Of a stretch of DNA of 64,000 bases, positions 38,231-47,496 are shown in pieces. Position 1 is the stretch's first letter; each line of letters begins with the position of its first letter. The notes below the pieces were generated by a model. That model did no database searches and was not told where the DNA came from. It saw only the letters and a list, made by a program, of their open reading frames with translations. The position numbers and the translations under genes were made by a program. The DNA comes from Undibacterium umbellatum (lineage in GTDB: Bacteria > Pseudomonadota > Gammaproteobacteria > Burkholderiales > Burkholderiaceae_D), in contig NZ_JACOFX010000010.1 in assembly GCF_014284125.1 (NCBI RefSeq), positions 62,001-126,000 on the forward strand, in the 5' to 3' direction.

Positions 38231-39631
38231 CTACATCCACACTGCTGCATGTTGCCCCAATACTGGTGCGGGCAATTCGAAACGTGCTGGTGTCAGACTC
38301 ATTTTCTCAACCGGCGCAATCGTCTGTATCTGGCCAAAACCTGAGTTTGAAGTCTGCAAAAAACCGGCAATTTCTTCAGCACGCAATTCCGCAGCATCTT
38401 CATGCAAACCACGCCTGGGCATGGCTTGCAGCCAGCGTCCTGTCTGCGCCAGCGAGACCCTGACTTGCCAGCTACCACCTTCAATGGCGCGTTTTTGCAA
38501 GGCCAGCATGGTTGCATAGGCCAGCAAATAACCTGTTGCATGATCGAGTGCCTGGAAAGGCAGTTTACCTGGCGCTGCACTACATACAGCCTGCCCTTCT
38601 GCATCTGCAATGCCGCTGGCCGATTGGACCAGGCTGTCAAAGCCACGCCGGTTGGCCCAGGGGCCGACATGGCCATAGGCAGACAGGCTGACGTGTATCA
38701 AGCCGGGGCGCAAGGCACACAATTCTTCTGCCGAATAGCCTAATCGAGACAGCGAACCGGGCCGGTATGCCTGCAAGAAGACGTCGGCACCGCCTATCAA
38801 TTCATGCAATTGCTGCCTCCCACCTGCATCACGCAAATCCAGTTGTGCCGAACGTTTCCCACGTCCGGTATCCATCACCAGCGGCATAATATTCGGCAGA
38901 TGCGCCGCGCTGATAGCCAGTACATCAGCGCCATGCTGAGCCAGCGTGCGCGCGCCTACGGGTGCTGCAATCACCCTGGACAAGTCCAACACCCTCACAC
39001 CGCTTAATGGACGCAAGGGAGTTCGTCCGCCGCCTTGGTTCAATGGTACGACAGGGCCATCGCCTATGCGTCTGACTTCAAACAATGGCAAGTCAGCAAT
39101 GGCCTGTGCCTGCGGATGCGCCTTCCACTCCTGCTCTGTCCGTATCATGGAGGCGCACATGTCTGCATCGGCGAGTACCTGCTCCAGCTCAGCCGCTTTC
39201 CAGCCAACGATGGCTTTGGCAACTTCTGTGCGCTCATCTGCACATTGCAATATTGCCAGTACGCCATCACGGTGATGCGGAAAATTAGTATGCAATTGTA
39301 TCCAGCGACCATCGCCGGCCTGGTAGTATCCGGCTATCTTGCTCCAGGGGTCATCGGCAGGTTTGCCATTAACGCTGAGATAACGGTCGCTCTTGAACAT
39401 GGCCAGGGCATGACGTCTGTCCACCGTGATTTTTTGTTCAGCTCCATCTCGATCCTGCCATAACTGTGCTGCCATCAGGGCTTGCACTGCAATACTGGCA
39501 GAGGCCACATCACCCACCTGGAATGTCGATGGTAATTGCGCGCTTTCGCCGCTGAATCTTAGCTGCTGCAAAGCCTCAGGCTTTCCACCGCCCATTCCCC
39601 ATAAGGATGCCAATAATGCTGCTGCCGACAT
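38231..39631 (-). CDS. CaiB/BaiF-family CoA-transferase
   Basis: The 466-residue protein starts at ATG 39631, six bases after AGGAG. The C-terminal part has the family blocks GVRVLDLSRVIAAPVGARTL, MDTGRGKRSAQLDLRD and HVSLSAYGHVGPWANRRGFD. The usual catalytic Asp position is in the KRSAQLDLRD stretch. The N-terminal half is a longer, diverged CaiB unit (PSTFQVGDVASASIAVQALM), so it looks like two partial modules. It is divergent from an HTH-citrate synthase fusion, with a palindrome between them. Confidence 0.88.
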   Translation of the reverse strand: MSAAALLASLWGMGGGKPEALQQLRFSGESAQLPSTFQVGDVASASIAVQALMAAQLWQDRDGAEQKITVDRRHALAMFKSDRYLSVNGKPADDPWSKIAGYYQAGDGRWIQLHTNFPHHRDGVLAILQCADERTEVAKAIVGWKAAELEQVLADADMCASMIRTEQEWKAHPQAQAIADLPLFEVRRIGDGPVVPLNQGGGRTPLRPLSGVRVLDLSRVIAAPVGARTLAQHGADVLAISAAHLPNIMPLVMDTGRGKRSAQLDLRDAGGRQQLHELIGGADVFLQAYRPGSLSRLGYSAEELCALRPGLIHVSLSAYGHVGPWANRRGFDSLVQSASGIADAEGQAVCSAAPGKLPFQALDHATGYLLAYATMLALQKRAIEGGSWQVRVSLAQTGRWLQAMPRRGLHEDAAELRAEEIAGFLQTSNSGFGQIQTIAPVEKMSLTPARFELPAPVLGQHAAVWM

Positions 39632-39660
39632 GATGCGCTCCTGAATAAAATCAAACTGGC

Positions 39661-39680
39661 ACACATCTGATCTGATGTGT
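39661..39680. promoter_or_regulatory. palindromic operator between CoA-transferase and HTH-citrate synthase
   Basis: ACACATCTGATCTGATGTGT is a 20-base palindrome with mismatches only at the eighth base from each end. It sits in a 79-base divergent region, 29 bases upstream of the CoA-transferase start. Its size suits a dimeric HTH regulator, and the HTH-citrate synthase fusion next to it is the obvious candidate. Confidence 0.6.
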
Positions 39681-39710
39681 ATGCTTGCAGTCTAGAATCT
39701 GCATCACCTT

Positions 39711-40967
39711 GTGGTCAATCTTGATTCAGCCTATCAATATAAATTAATCGTGGATAACACTCTCACCGCCAGACAAGCCGCCGAATTGCTCGGCGTTAGC
39801 CTGCCGACCTTGTATTCTTACGTCAGCCGAGGCTTGCTGCAATCGCAGCAGCAACAGGGACAAAGAGCGAAACGGTACTTGAAAGAAGAAGTATTGCGCC
39901 TGCTGGCACGCACTAGCGACAACAAGCGGGCAGGCGGCGCTGCCGAATCAGCGATAGACTGGGGAGTGCCTGTCCTCGAATCCAAAATCACCCAGGTAAA
40001 GAATGGCAAATTGTATTACCGTGGTCATGGAGTCGATGAACTCGCAGGCACACATACGCTGGAACAAACTGCATGGATTTTGTGGGATTGCGAAGCAAAT
40101 CCTGATCTTCCACAGACTTGCCTGACTGCCCTGATTACGCTATGGCCCCGGTTTCTGGACTTGACGGCTCATCTTCCGCCCTACGAAAGAGCCGTCAGCA
40201 TATTGCCCCTGCTGGCTAACACAGTAGAAGAAATGCCAGACATCCATACTCACCAAAAGGCTATGCTATGGATGCACCTGATGGCTGCAGCACTATTAGG
40301 GGTTGCACCCGACTACCAGACATTTCACCAAAAACTTGCTGCAGCATGGCAGTTGGACGAGGAACAAGCAGCACTGATACGCGCAGCTCTGGTGGCCAGC
40401 GCTGATCATGAATTGAATGTCTCGACGTTTACCGTGCGCTGCGTCGCCTCTGCAGGTGCGAACATGGGTATGGCCTTGGTAGCTGGACTGGCTGCGCTCT
40501 CAGGCCCCAAACACGGTGGAGAAAGCCTGCGTGTCAGCCACATGCTGCGTGCCGCACTGGCGACACCTCGATGTGATGTGAGCAGCTTCTTATCAAAACG
40601 CCTGCACAACCATGATGCGCATGAGCATTTCTCACCCAGGCTGCCGGGTTTCTCTCATCCGCTTTACCCGGATGGCGACGCACGCGGCGCCCTGCTGATG
40701 AAGACGCTGGACAGGAAAAAGCATGCAGACTTGTTTGCCGTGGCGGATTTGGCAGAACACCTGACAGGGCAAAAACTGAATATAGACTTTGGCCTGGTGG
40801 CAGTTGAAATTGCCTGTCAATTACCACCGGGTGCCGCGCAAATCCTGTTTGCATTGGGCCGCACGGCGGGCTGGATAGCCCACGCAATGGAGCAGGTAGA
40901 CACTGGCCAGCTCATACGTCCGCGTGCCAGGTATGTGGGCAAGTTTCCTGATAGTGCATCAGTCTGA
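39711..40967 (+). CDS. citrate synthase-like protein with N-terminal HTH
   Basis: The 418-residue fusion has a MerR-type helix-turn-helix at about residues 15-65 (LTARQAAELLGVSLPTLYSY) and a full citrate synthase-like fold after about residue 90. Catalytic-site motifs are visible around SADHELNVSTFTVRCVASAG and SGPKHGGESL, the latter in place of the usual GPLHGG. GTG 39711 is the longest start; GTG 39750 fits the domain limit better and neither has a clear ribosome binding site. It may act as an acyl-CoA-sensing repressor of the divergent CoA-transferase rather than as an enzyme. Confidence 0.85.
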   Translation: MVNLDSAYQYKLIVDNTLTARQAAELLGVSLPTLYSYVSRGLLQSQQQQGQRAKRYLKEEVLRLLARTSDNKRAGGAAESAIDWGVPVLESKITQVKNGKLYYRGHGVDELAGTHTLEQTAWILWDCEANPDLPQTCLTALITLWPRFLDLTAHLPPYERAVSILPLLANTVEEMPDIHTHQKAMLWMHLMAAALLGVAPDYQTFHQKLAAAWQLDEEQAALIRAALVASADHELNVSTFTVRCVASAGANMGMALVAGLAALSGPKHGGESLRVSHMLRAALATPRCDVSSFLSKRLHNHDAHEHFSPRLPGFSHPLYPDGDARGALLMKTLDRKKHADLFAVADLAEHLTGQKLNIDFGLVAVEIACQLPPGAAQILFALGRTAGWIAHAMEQVDTGQLIRPRARYVGKFPDSASV

Positions 40968-41177
40968 TTCAGTGTCAGGCGTGTATGCCAGAATATCACC
41001 CGGCTGACATGCCAATACTTCGCAGATTTTTTCCAGCGTATCAAAACGTATCGCCTTGGCCTTGCCGGTCTTTAGCACAGATAAATTTTGTGGTGTGATA
41101 TCGACGAGCTCAGCCAGGGTATTCAAACGCATCTTGCGCTGGGCGAGGACGACATCAAGATTAACAGTAATAGGCAT
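40959..41177 (-). CDS. small XRE-type HTH regulator (YozG-like)
   Basis: This 72-residue protein is almost entirely a helix-turn-helix of the Cro/CI type (RLNTLAELVDITPQNLSVLK). It starts 7 bases downstream of the DUF2975 membrane protein gene. Such pairs are common and are thought to control membrane or envelope functions. Its end overlaps the citrate synthase-like gene by 9 bases on the opposite strand. Confidence 0.88.
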   Translation of the reverse strand: MPITVNLDVVLAQRKMRLNTLAELVDITPQNLSVLKTGKAKAIRFDTLEKICEVLACQPGDILAYTPDTESD

Positions 41178-41184
41178 AGCGTCC

Positions 41185-41772
41185 TCAGATGGTCAGTTCA
41201 GCTTCTTCATTGAGGTCTACGCCGATTTCCAGCGACCAGAGCAAGAGCAGGAAAAAACCTATCCATGTCAGGTGATCAAATATGCGAGCAATAAAGTGGC
41301 CTACATCACCCGTATTGCCATTGCTTGGATAGATATGACTCAAAAGGATGGAGAGGAAATCCACGCCCACCATTGAAGCAACGACTATCAAGTTGATGTT
41401 GAACGCTCGTCTGGCATGAAAGATGGCCTTCTTGTTAAAAATTTCTCCTTCATGGAAGCAAGTCAATAATTGATTAATATGGACGAGTACCAGCCCAATC
41501 ACAGCACTCCAAACGACCCAGGCAAGTCCTGCAACAACTTTTAACTGCAAACTCAAGCCCTCTTTCAGCAGCGAGAAATAGCCATCGTCCATTATTGCTG
41601 CTCGCGCCAGGTATTCGGCCACCGTCAAGTCGCCAGAAGATACCGTCATCAAGAAAATAGGAAAACCAATGCCGCCAATAGCAATGATGACCATAGTAAG
41701 CACGGTCAGAAAGAGAAAATATCTGCTCAACTTGCGAATATTGGCAATCCTGGCATGTTTCTGAACTTGCAT
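41185..41772 (-). CDS. DUF2975 membrane protein
   Basis: The protein is 195 residues with four predicted transmembrane segments (FLFLTVLTMVIIAIGGIGFP, VVAGLAWVVWSAVIGLVLVH, NLIVVASMVGVDFLSILLS, LTWIGFFLLLLWSLEIGV). The HTH gene follows within 7 bases. DUF2975 and small HTH genes form a conserved unit of unknown function. Confidence 0.88.
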   Translation of the reverse strand: MQVQKHARIANIRKLSRYFLFLTVLTMVIIAIGGIGFPIFLMTVSSGDLTVAEYLARAAIMDDGYFSLLKEGLSLQLKVVAGLAWVVWSAVIGLVLVHINQLLTCFHEGEIFNKKAIFHARRAFNINLIVVASMVGVDFLSILLSHIYPSNGNTGDVGHFIARIFDHLTWIGFFLLLLWSLEIGVDLNEEAELTI

Positions 41773-41901
41773 TTGGAACTCCTGATTGAATTGATGAAGT
41801 GAATTCTAAATCAATAATTTCGAAATACAAGATTTATTTATCGTTTAACGGTAAATAAATGCCACAATTTAATAATTACCCCAAGTACAGAGATACAATA
41901 G

Positions 41902-41927
41902 AAAAAGGGCTGCATCAAGCAGCCCTT
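41902..41927 (-). terminator. Rho-independent terminator of the TonB-receptor gene
   Basis: On the minus strand, AAGGGCTGC and GCAGCCCTT form a 9-base-pair stem around a 5-base loop, followed by TTTTTC. It lies 28 bases after the stop codon of the receptor gene. Confidence 0.8.
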
Positions 41928-41954
41928 AGTAAAGCAAATGTTCAAATCACATCA

Positions 41955-44348
41955 TTACCATGCGTAAGCAGCCTTCGCGTAGTAGTAACGACCATTGAAA
42001 CCATATGGCGAGAATGTGGAATAAGGCAGGGTTCCGCCAGAATTCAAATTACCTGCCGATGTCACCTGGTCCGGGTATTTGTCAGTCAGGTTATCGACAC
42101 CGGCACTGATAGTCCATTTACCGAGTTTGACGCTGGCAGCCAGGTCCAGCACCAAGTTGGCGCTATATGTCTGGTCCAGCGTAACGCTGTTTTGTGGTGA
42201 GACAAAGCTGCCATAGCGCGTGGCCAGGCCATGGATATTCCAGTTGGCAAAAGTATAGTCAGCAGCAATACTGAACTTGTCCTTTGGCGTCGCCTCGGTG
42301 GCTCGGTTGATGGTTTGTCTGTCTATCAGCAAGAGATTGTTTTTCGTCAAAATCGCCGGATTGGCTGCGACATTTTTTACTGTCGTGTCGTTGTGGTTAT
42401 ATGCCACGGTGAAGCCCAGCTTGTCTGTTCCAGACAAGGGGATCTGATAAGAGCCAACGATATCAACACCACGGGTTTTGGCATCCAGCGCATTGGTAAA
42501 ATAACGGGCTGCACCTACCAGTACACCCTGCTGCGCCAACACACTTTGCAAAGCCGCAGGCAAGACCAGATTGCCAGAATACAGGATGCGTTTATCAATA
42601 TCGATCTGGTAAGCATCAATACTGAGAGTTGCATTCTTACTGGGCTGTATGACTGCACCAAGGCTGTAGTTGCGAGACTTTTCTGCTTGCAGTGGTACAG
42701 CACCCAGAGCTTTGGCCGCAGCCGTGGCAACACCAAAAGTACCGGTATCCACCAATTGAGAACTGCCATTGATGGTGATCAGATTAGTGGTTGAGATGGT
42801 GTAATTCTGCTGCGCCAGTGAAGGTGCACGGAAGCCATTCGACGCTGCAGCACGCAAGGCAAATTCTTTAGTGAACTCAAATCGCCCAGACAATTTGCCA
42901 GAAGTGACACTGCCAAAATCGCTGTAATTCTCATGACGCAAAGCCAGCGAAGCGCTCAGTTGCTTGCTCAGTTCAGCTTCGACGTTGGCATAGATAGCTG
43001 CGCTGTGGCGGCTGAAGCTGCCTGCATTTGAAGGCTGAAAACCAGAGAAGCCCTGGGCACCGCTACCGAAATAAGAATTTGCTTCACCCGCGCCGATTTC
43101 ATATTGGTCACGGCGGTATTCTGCACCAAGCGCCAGCGTCAGCGGATTTGCCAGGCCAACGAATTCTATCTCCCTGGCCGCATCAAAATTTGCCAGGGTC
43201 TGGGTATTTTTCAACTTGCCCGCATAGAATTTTGTTGGGCTGGCGGCCCCCAGACTCAGGTTGACCGTATTGTTGACATCCAGGCTGAATTCGCTGGACC
43301 CGTAATTGATACTGGCATCCCAGCGCCAGCCATGGCTACGGCCTTTGACACCACCTACGACAGACACGTCCGTATTCGTTCCTGCTTCATTCGGCAGAAA
43401 ACCATTTGGGTACAGCGGGGTGCGCAAGGTCGTGCCTGAGATGTAGGCTGCACGCCAGGTCGCGGCTGCATCGGTGCTGCGGCGGCTGTAATTGGCAAAG
43501 CCGTACAGCTCTATATCTGTTGCCAGCACCAGCGACGCATTGGCTCCCAGATTGGTCTGTTGCAGCTTGGGGTCGCCCTGCAATTGATTGACTCTGCCGT
43601 ACAAGGGTTCCAGCGGATTACGGAAATCAGCACCAGCACGGTTGGTTTCATTCTGATTGCGCTGTTCTGCGGTAAAACGCACCCAGCCCTTGTCGCCCAA
43701 TGCAGTGCCAAAGTTGGCACTCAGGCTGGCTTGTGTACCATCACGTTTGCTGTATTGGCCGCCACCCACTTGCAATTCACCGCCTTCTGCCCCTTTTTTG
43801 AGGATGATGTTGATGACACCAGCGATCGCATCTGAACCATATTGCGCTGCTGCGCCATCACGCAAGACTTCTATCTTGTCGATGGAACTGATGGGGATGG
43901 TATTCAAATCCGCCGGTGAAGAACCACGCCCTGCCGTGCCATTCACATTCACGACAGCCGATGTATGCCAGCGTTTGCCATTCACAAGAACCAGTGTCTG
44001 GTCAGGTGACAGACCACGCAATTGCGCCGGGCGGCTGGCAGAAGTACCGTCTGCCACGGCAGGACGCGGGAAGTTCAAAGAAGGCAGCAAACGGCTCAAC
44101 ACCGTTGCCAGCTCGCCGGAACCTGTCGATTGCAACTCTTTGGAAGTTAATACATCGACCGGTGCTTCAGAGTCAGACACAGTACGTTTGATGCTGCGCG
44201 TACCAGTCACGATCACGGTATCTGCTTGCGACGGGATGATCTCCTGAGCCTGTGCGGCCATGGCAGAAAAGGCAGCAAGCAAGGCAGTTACCAGTAAGGC
44301 ATTTCGTCGCTGTGGCAGGGCTAAGGCTAAATTTGAAGTTATATTCAT
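41955..44348 (-). CDS. TonB-dependent outer-membrane receptor
   Basis: The 797-residue protein has a signal peptide (LVTALLAAFSAMAAQAQE), a TonB box region (ADTVIVTGTRS), a plug domain (about 60-175, ending GSDAIAGVINIILKKG) and a beta-barrel that ends YYYAKAAYAW with a C-terminal Trp. It resembles receptors for small organic molecules more than siderophore receptors, because the plug has the STP-box VLVNGKRWHTSAVV. No TonB/ExbB genes are near. It lies downstream of the STM4011-like operon, with a 135-base gap. Confidence 0.9.
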   Translation of the reverse strand: MNITSNLALALPQRRNALLVTALLAAFSAMAAQAQEIIPSQADTVIVTGTRSIKRTVSDSEAPVDVLTSKELQSTGSGELATVLSRLLPSLNFPRPAVADGTSASRPAQLRGLSPDQTLVLVNGKRWHTSAVVNVNGTAGRGSSPADLNTIPISSIDKIEVLRDGAAAQYGSDAIAGVINIILKKGAEGGELQVGGGQYSKRDGTQASLSANFGTALGDKGWVRFTAEQRNQNETNRAGADFRNPLEPLYGRVNQLQGDPKLQQTNLGANASLVLATDIELYGFANYSRRSTDAAATWRAAYISGTTLRTPLYPNGFLPNEAGTNTDVSVVGGVKGRSHGWRWDASINYGSSEFSLDVNNTVNLSLGAASPTKFYAGKLKNTQTLANFDAAREIEFVGLANPLTLALGAEYRRDQYEIGAGEANSYFGSGAQGFSGFQPSNAGSFSRHSAAIYANVEAELSKQLSASLALRHENYSDFGSVTSGKLSGRFEFTKEFALRAAASNGFRAPSLAQQNYTISTTNLITINGSSQLVDTGTFGVATAAAKALGAVPLQAEKSRNYSLGAVIQPSKNATLSIDAYQIDIDKRILYSGNLVLPAALQSVLAQQGVLVGAARYFTNALDAKTRGVDIVGSYQIPLSGTDKLGFTVAYNHNDTTVKNVAANPAILTKNNLLLIDRQTINRATEATPKDKFSIAADYTFANWNIHGLATRYGSFVSPQNSVTLDQTYSANLVLDLAASVKLGKWTISAGVDNLTDKYPDQVTSAGNLNSGGTLPYSTFSPYGFNGRYYYAKAAYAW

Positions 44349-44483
44349 ACGGTATCACTTTCCATGCTAATGAGCTTTAAGTTCAACCGATATTACTTCC
44401 TTGCCCATAGACGACAAACGATTGTTTTCAGTTAAAAGAATTAAAAAATCATATAAGGAAAAACTGCTTACCTGATTTGCCAC

Positions 44484-45347
44484 TTACCTGGCAAAACGCA
44501 CAGGTATTCTTTCCAGCAAACCGCTGCCATACACTTCATGCGATTTCATGTCATCGAGATGGATGTAACCTATGTGGCAATGACAAGTCGCTTTACTGCA
44601 AACTTCCTTCTTGAGCAGACTTGCCAGTGGGTCCGTGAAGATATTGCCTTTGCGGGTTTTGATGAAGTGGCAGCGGAACAGGTCGCCATTACCTTCGATA
44701 GACACTACCTCACTGCCAGCTTTGCAAGCTTTACCCATGCTTTCATACCAGGGCAGGTTCAAGCTGAACAGATAATCGATGTTCTCCAGAAAAGCGATTT
44801 CCTCTTCGGAGTAATAATCAACTTCGCGCTTGTAGGCATTGATCCACATATACACATCTTGTGGCAAGCGCTGGCGCAGTGAAGTAATCTGCTGGAAGTG
44901 TTGTTTCAAGCCCACTACACCTACGCTGTGGCGTATTTGCAGTACGGCCAGTTCTTGGCATTTGCTGAGGAATTTTTCTTCTGTCACAAAGTCGGGATGA
45001 TAGGTCGTCCACAAAGCTGTAGTCTGGATATTGCAACGCGAGAGCCATTGTGTATTCCAGGCCAGATTGGTTTGCGCCGCCACCTTGCTCACGTGAGGCA
45101 GATGCGACAGACGTATCACAGCTTCCTGATACCATTTACGCACCAGGGCTTCACCATAAGGTGTAATAAAGACTTCCATGGGCTGGGCTGCGCTGCTGTT
45201 TTGCTCTACCCAATCGACAAATCTGTCCAGATCTTTTTTATCCAGCGCTTGCAGTTCGCGGCTGTTTTTCTCTTTGGCAAACGGGCAGTATTCGCAACTG
45301 TAATTGCAATCTGTCAGGTGTCCGCGATAAATGACTTTCAGGCTCAT
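44484..45347 (-). CDS. STM4011-family radical SAM protein
   Basis: The 287-residue radical SAM enzyme has an iron-sulfur motif at C14, C18, C21 (CNYSCEYCPF). The C-terminus holds a second Cys-rich region (CKAGSEVV, DLFRCHF, CSKATCHCHIGYIHLDD) like a SPASM auxiliary-cluster site. It overlaps the upstream STM4012-like gene by 4 bases and is last in the operon. The family is conserved in Salmonella (STM4011) but has no known substrate. Possible targets are a peptide or nucleotide. Confidence 0.88.
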   Translation of the reverse strand: MSLKVIYRGHLTDCNYSCEYCPFAKEKNSRELQALDKKDLDRFVDWVEQNSSAAQPMEVFITPYGEALVRKWYQEAVIRLSHLPHVSKVAAQTNLAWNTQWLSRCNIQTTALWTTYHPDFVTEEKFLSKCQELAVLQIRHSVGVVGLKQHFQQITSLRQRLPQDVYMWINAYKREVDYYSEEEIAFLENIDYLFSLNLPWYESMGKACKAGSEVVSIEGNGDLFRCHFIKTRKGNIFTDPLASLLKKEVCSKATCHCHIGYIHLDDMKSHEVYGSGLLERIPVRFAR

Positions 45348-46684
45348 TTGACGACATACTCCTGCATTTTGCTTTTTACTGCGGGCGAAATAAACCAGTG
45401 GCCAATGAGGTCGGAATAAGCCATACCCTCACCCTGCAATTGCATCCGACCTGCGTTTTCTTGTGCCAGATTCATTTCCAGCAGGATTTGAAGTTCCGGA
45501 AAATCAGTATAGACATCCGTGCCATAAATGCTTTGGTAATGCGCACCATCCAGTCCTTGCGCCTTCAGCAAAGACTTGATCAGGTAGCGCCGCTTTCTGT
45601 CATCCTCAGACAGGCGTATACCATAATTTGCCGTCATGAAGTCAGCGCGCTCCTTAGCCACATAGTCGTCGATGATCGCTGCGACATTAGGTTTGGACAC
45701 TGCATATTCTGTCGAATAATGCACATCTGTAGTGTAAGACCTTGCATTCGTGCCCAGACCTATCATGCCATCTTCCTGACATGAATATTCTGAACTCTCA
45801 CACAGGCCAACTACTGGCTTGCGGAACAGGCGCATGGAGTCTTGCACATAACCGTTTGCCTGCAAGAAGTCCCGTCCTATGCGATAGAGCGTGCTGCGTA
45901 TGTCTTCGTTTTGTATACTGATATGCTTCTTGAATAGCGAGGTCAGTGGGCGCACATACAAGGGATACAGAAAGATTTCAGTCGGCTGAAACTGTACCGC
46001 TTTTTGCAGCGATTCCAGCCAGGTTTCCGCAGTTTGCCTTGGGATGCCATAAATCAGATCCAGATTAAAAACAGGGAACTGATAACTGCTTATTTTATCC
46101 AACAGTGGTTCCATCATAGTCTCTGGCTGTACCCGCCCTACCGAACGCGCTTCGGATTCGATGAAACTTTGTATGCCTATGCTGAGTCGTTGCACGCCAT
46201 GTTGCGACAGGAAAGTCAGTTTTTCATCATTGATGGTATCAGGTGATATCTCGAAGGAGCCTGGTGTGTTTTTCAAATCTAGGCCCAATACATCGGTGTA
46301 CACATTGAACAATTGCTCCAACTGGCTGACTTCCAGATGACTGGGTGTACCACCACCGATGGCATAACCGGCAAAGTTGAAATCACCCAGCGCGTCACGC
46401 ACGACTTCTGCTTCCAACTGGATTTTTTTCAGGTACAGACTGACCAGGTCTACTTTGGGATGCGAGACCGTAAACAAATTACAGAACGAGCATTTCATGC
46501 GGCAAAAAGGAATATGCGTGTAGAGATACAGCGCATGCTTTTTCTCTGTTGCCCACAATTCTTTCAAATCCAGTTTTTCTTCAAAAGCCCTGTACGCTGT
46601 TTTATGCGGGTAAGAATACAGATAGCTTTGAAAACGATTGGTCTCTTCCAGATAGCGGCGAAACGTATTACCAACATCTGTCAT
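45344..46684 (-). CDS. STM4012-family radical SAM protein, HemN-like
   Basis: The 446-residue HemN/HemW-like radical SAM enzyme has the cluster motif C61-x3-C65-x2-C68 (CRMKCSFC). Family blocks include YAIGGGTPSHLEVSQL and GVQRLSIGIQSFIESEARSV. The C-terminal third is a HemN-like helical domain (GMIGLGTNARSYTTDVHY). HemN makes protoporphyrinogen, but this branch is defined by the STM4011-4015 neighbourhood, so its reaction is unknown. It overlaps both neighbours by 4 bases (ATGA). Confidence 0.88.
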   Translation of the reverse strand: MTDVGNTFRRYLEETNRFQSYLYSYPHKTAYRAFEEKLDLKELWATEKKHALYLYTHIPFCRMKCSFCNLFTVSHPKVDLVSLYLKKIQLEAEVVRDALGDFNFAGYAIGGGTPSHLEVSQLEQLFNVYTDVLGLDLKNTPGSFEISPDTINDEKLTFLSQHGVQRLSIGIQSFIESEARSVGRVQPETMMEPLLDKISSYQFPVFNLDLIYGIPRQTAETWLESLQKAVQFQPTEIFLYPLYVRPLTSLFKKHISIQNEDIRSTLYRIGRDFLQANGYVQDSMRLFRKPVVGLCESSEYSCQEDGMIGLGTNARSYTTDVHYSTEYAVSKPNVAAIIDDYVAKERADFMTANYGIRLSEDDRKRRYLIKSLLKAQGLDGAHYQSIYGTDVYTDFPELQILLEMNLAQENAGRMQLQGEGMAYSDLIGHWFISPAVKSKMQEYVVK

Positions 46685-47496
46685 GACAGACTCCCTTTGC
46701 GCATATGAAAATCAGCATAGGGAATAGTCCAAACCTTCTCATGTCCCAGACGGTGCCCGGTATAGCCGTCTTCGCCATAGGTGGTGCCATGATCAGAACT
46801 GAGAATCACGAAGGTATCGCCCATTTGATTGAGCGTCTGAAACAAGGGCCGCAACTGGCTGTCGATATAACGCAATGCCGCAGCATGAGTGGCAAGGCTG
46901 TCACCGGCGGCAGCATCAGCACCCGGTAGGTAATGACAGTTGGGTTGATGTAGTGCAGATAAATTCATAAATAAAAATACTTTTTGATCAGGTTTTTCTT
47001 GCAGCAGTTCTTGAGCAAATTCAACTTGATGCCTGGTTGATTCAGGATCGGTGACGCCAAACTCAGGCCGCCAGTAACTTTCCTGGAACAGATTGGGCAA
47101 GACGCAAGACAGTGGATTTTGCTTCTTGAAAAAGCCGACCCCACCGATGCAGATAGTGCGGTAACCAATGCCAGAAAAACCGCTGACGATGTCTGGCGTA
47201 TCGAAACAATAGCTGGATGTACCTGTGGTTTCACTGCCTGCAAACTTCAATGAGAACAGGCGTTCATGCACACCAGGTCTGGCCGGAGTAGGAAGAAATC
47301 CAGCAAAGAAAGCACAATGCGATGCATAAGTAAAAGAACCGGGAGCATGGCGCTCTTCCCAGCCTGCTGGCAACAAACTGGCAAAAAAAGGCGTGCGCCC
47401 TGCCGCAAGCTCCTGTTGTGCAACATCGAAACGCAATGTATCAAGAGTAATGAAGAGAATATTGCTCTTGCCTACGATCTGGTTCATATCATGCAT
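46681..47496 (-). CDS. STM4013-family hydrolase, alkaline phosphatase superfamily
   Basis: The 271-residue protein has the metal-binding opening LFITLDTLRFDVA and the later SSDHGTTYGEDGY of sulfatase/phosphopentomutase-like enzymes. A nucleophile Ser or Thr may lie in the SFTYASHCAFFAG stretch. The start at 47496 has AGGAGG seven bases upstream; the ATG three codons later overlaps the HAD stop by 4 bases. It is part of the STM401x operon and is probably cytoplasmic, since it lacks a signal peptide. Confidence 0.86.
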   Translation of the reverse strand: MHDMNQIVGKSNILFITLDTLRFDVAQQELAAGRTPFFASLLPAGWEERHAPGSFTYASHCAFFAGFLPTPARPGVHERLFSLKFAGSETTGTSSYCFDTPDIVSGFSGIGYRTICIGGVGFFKKQNPLSCVLPNLFQESYWRPEFGVTDPESTRHQVEFAQELLQEKPDQKVFLFMNLSALHQPNCHYLPGADAAAGDSLATHAAALRYIDSQLRPLFQTLNQMGDTFVILSSDHGTTYGEDGYTGHRLGHEKVWTIPYADFHMRKGSLS

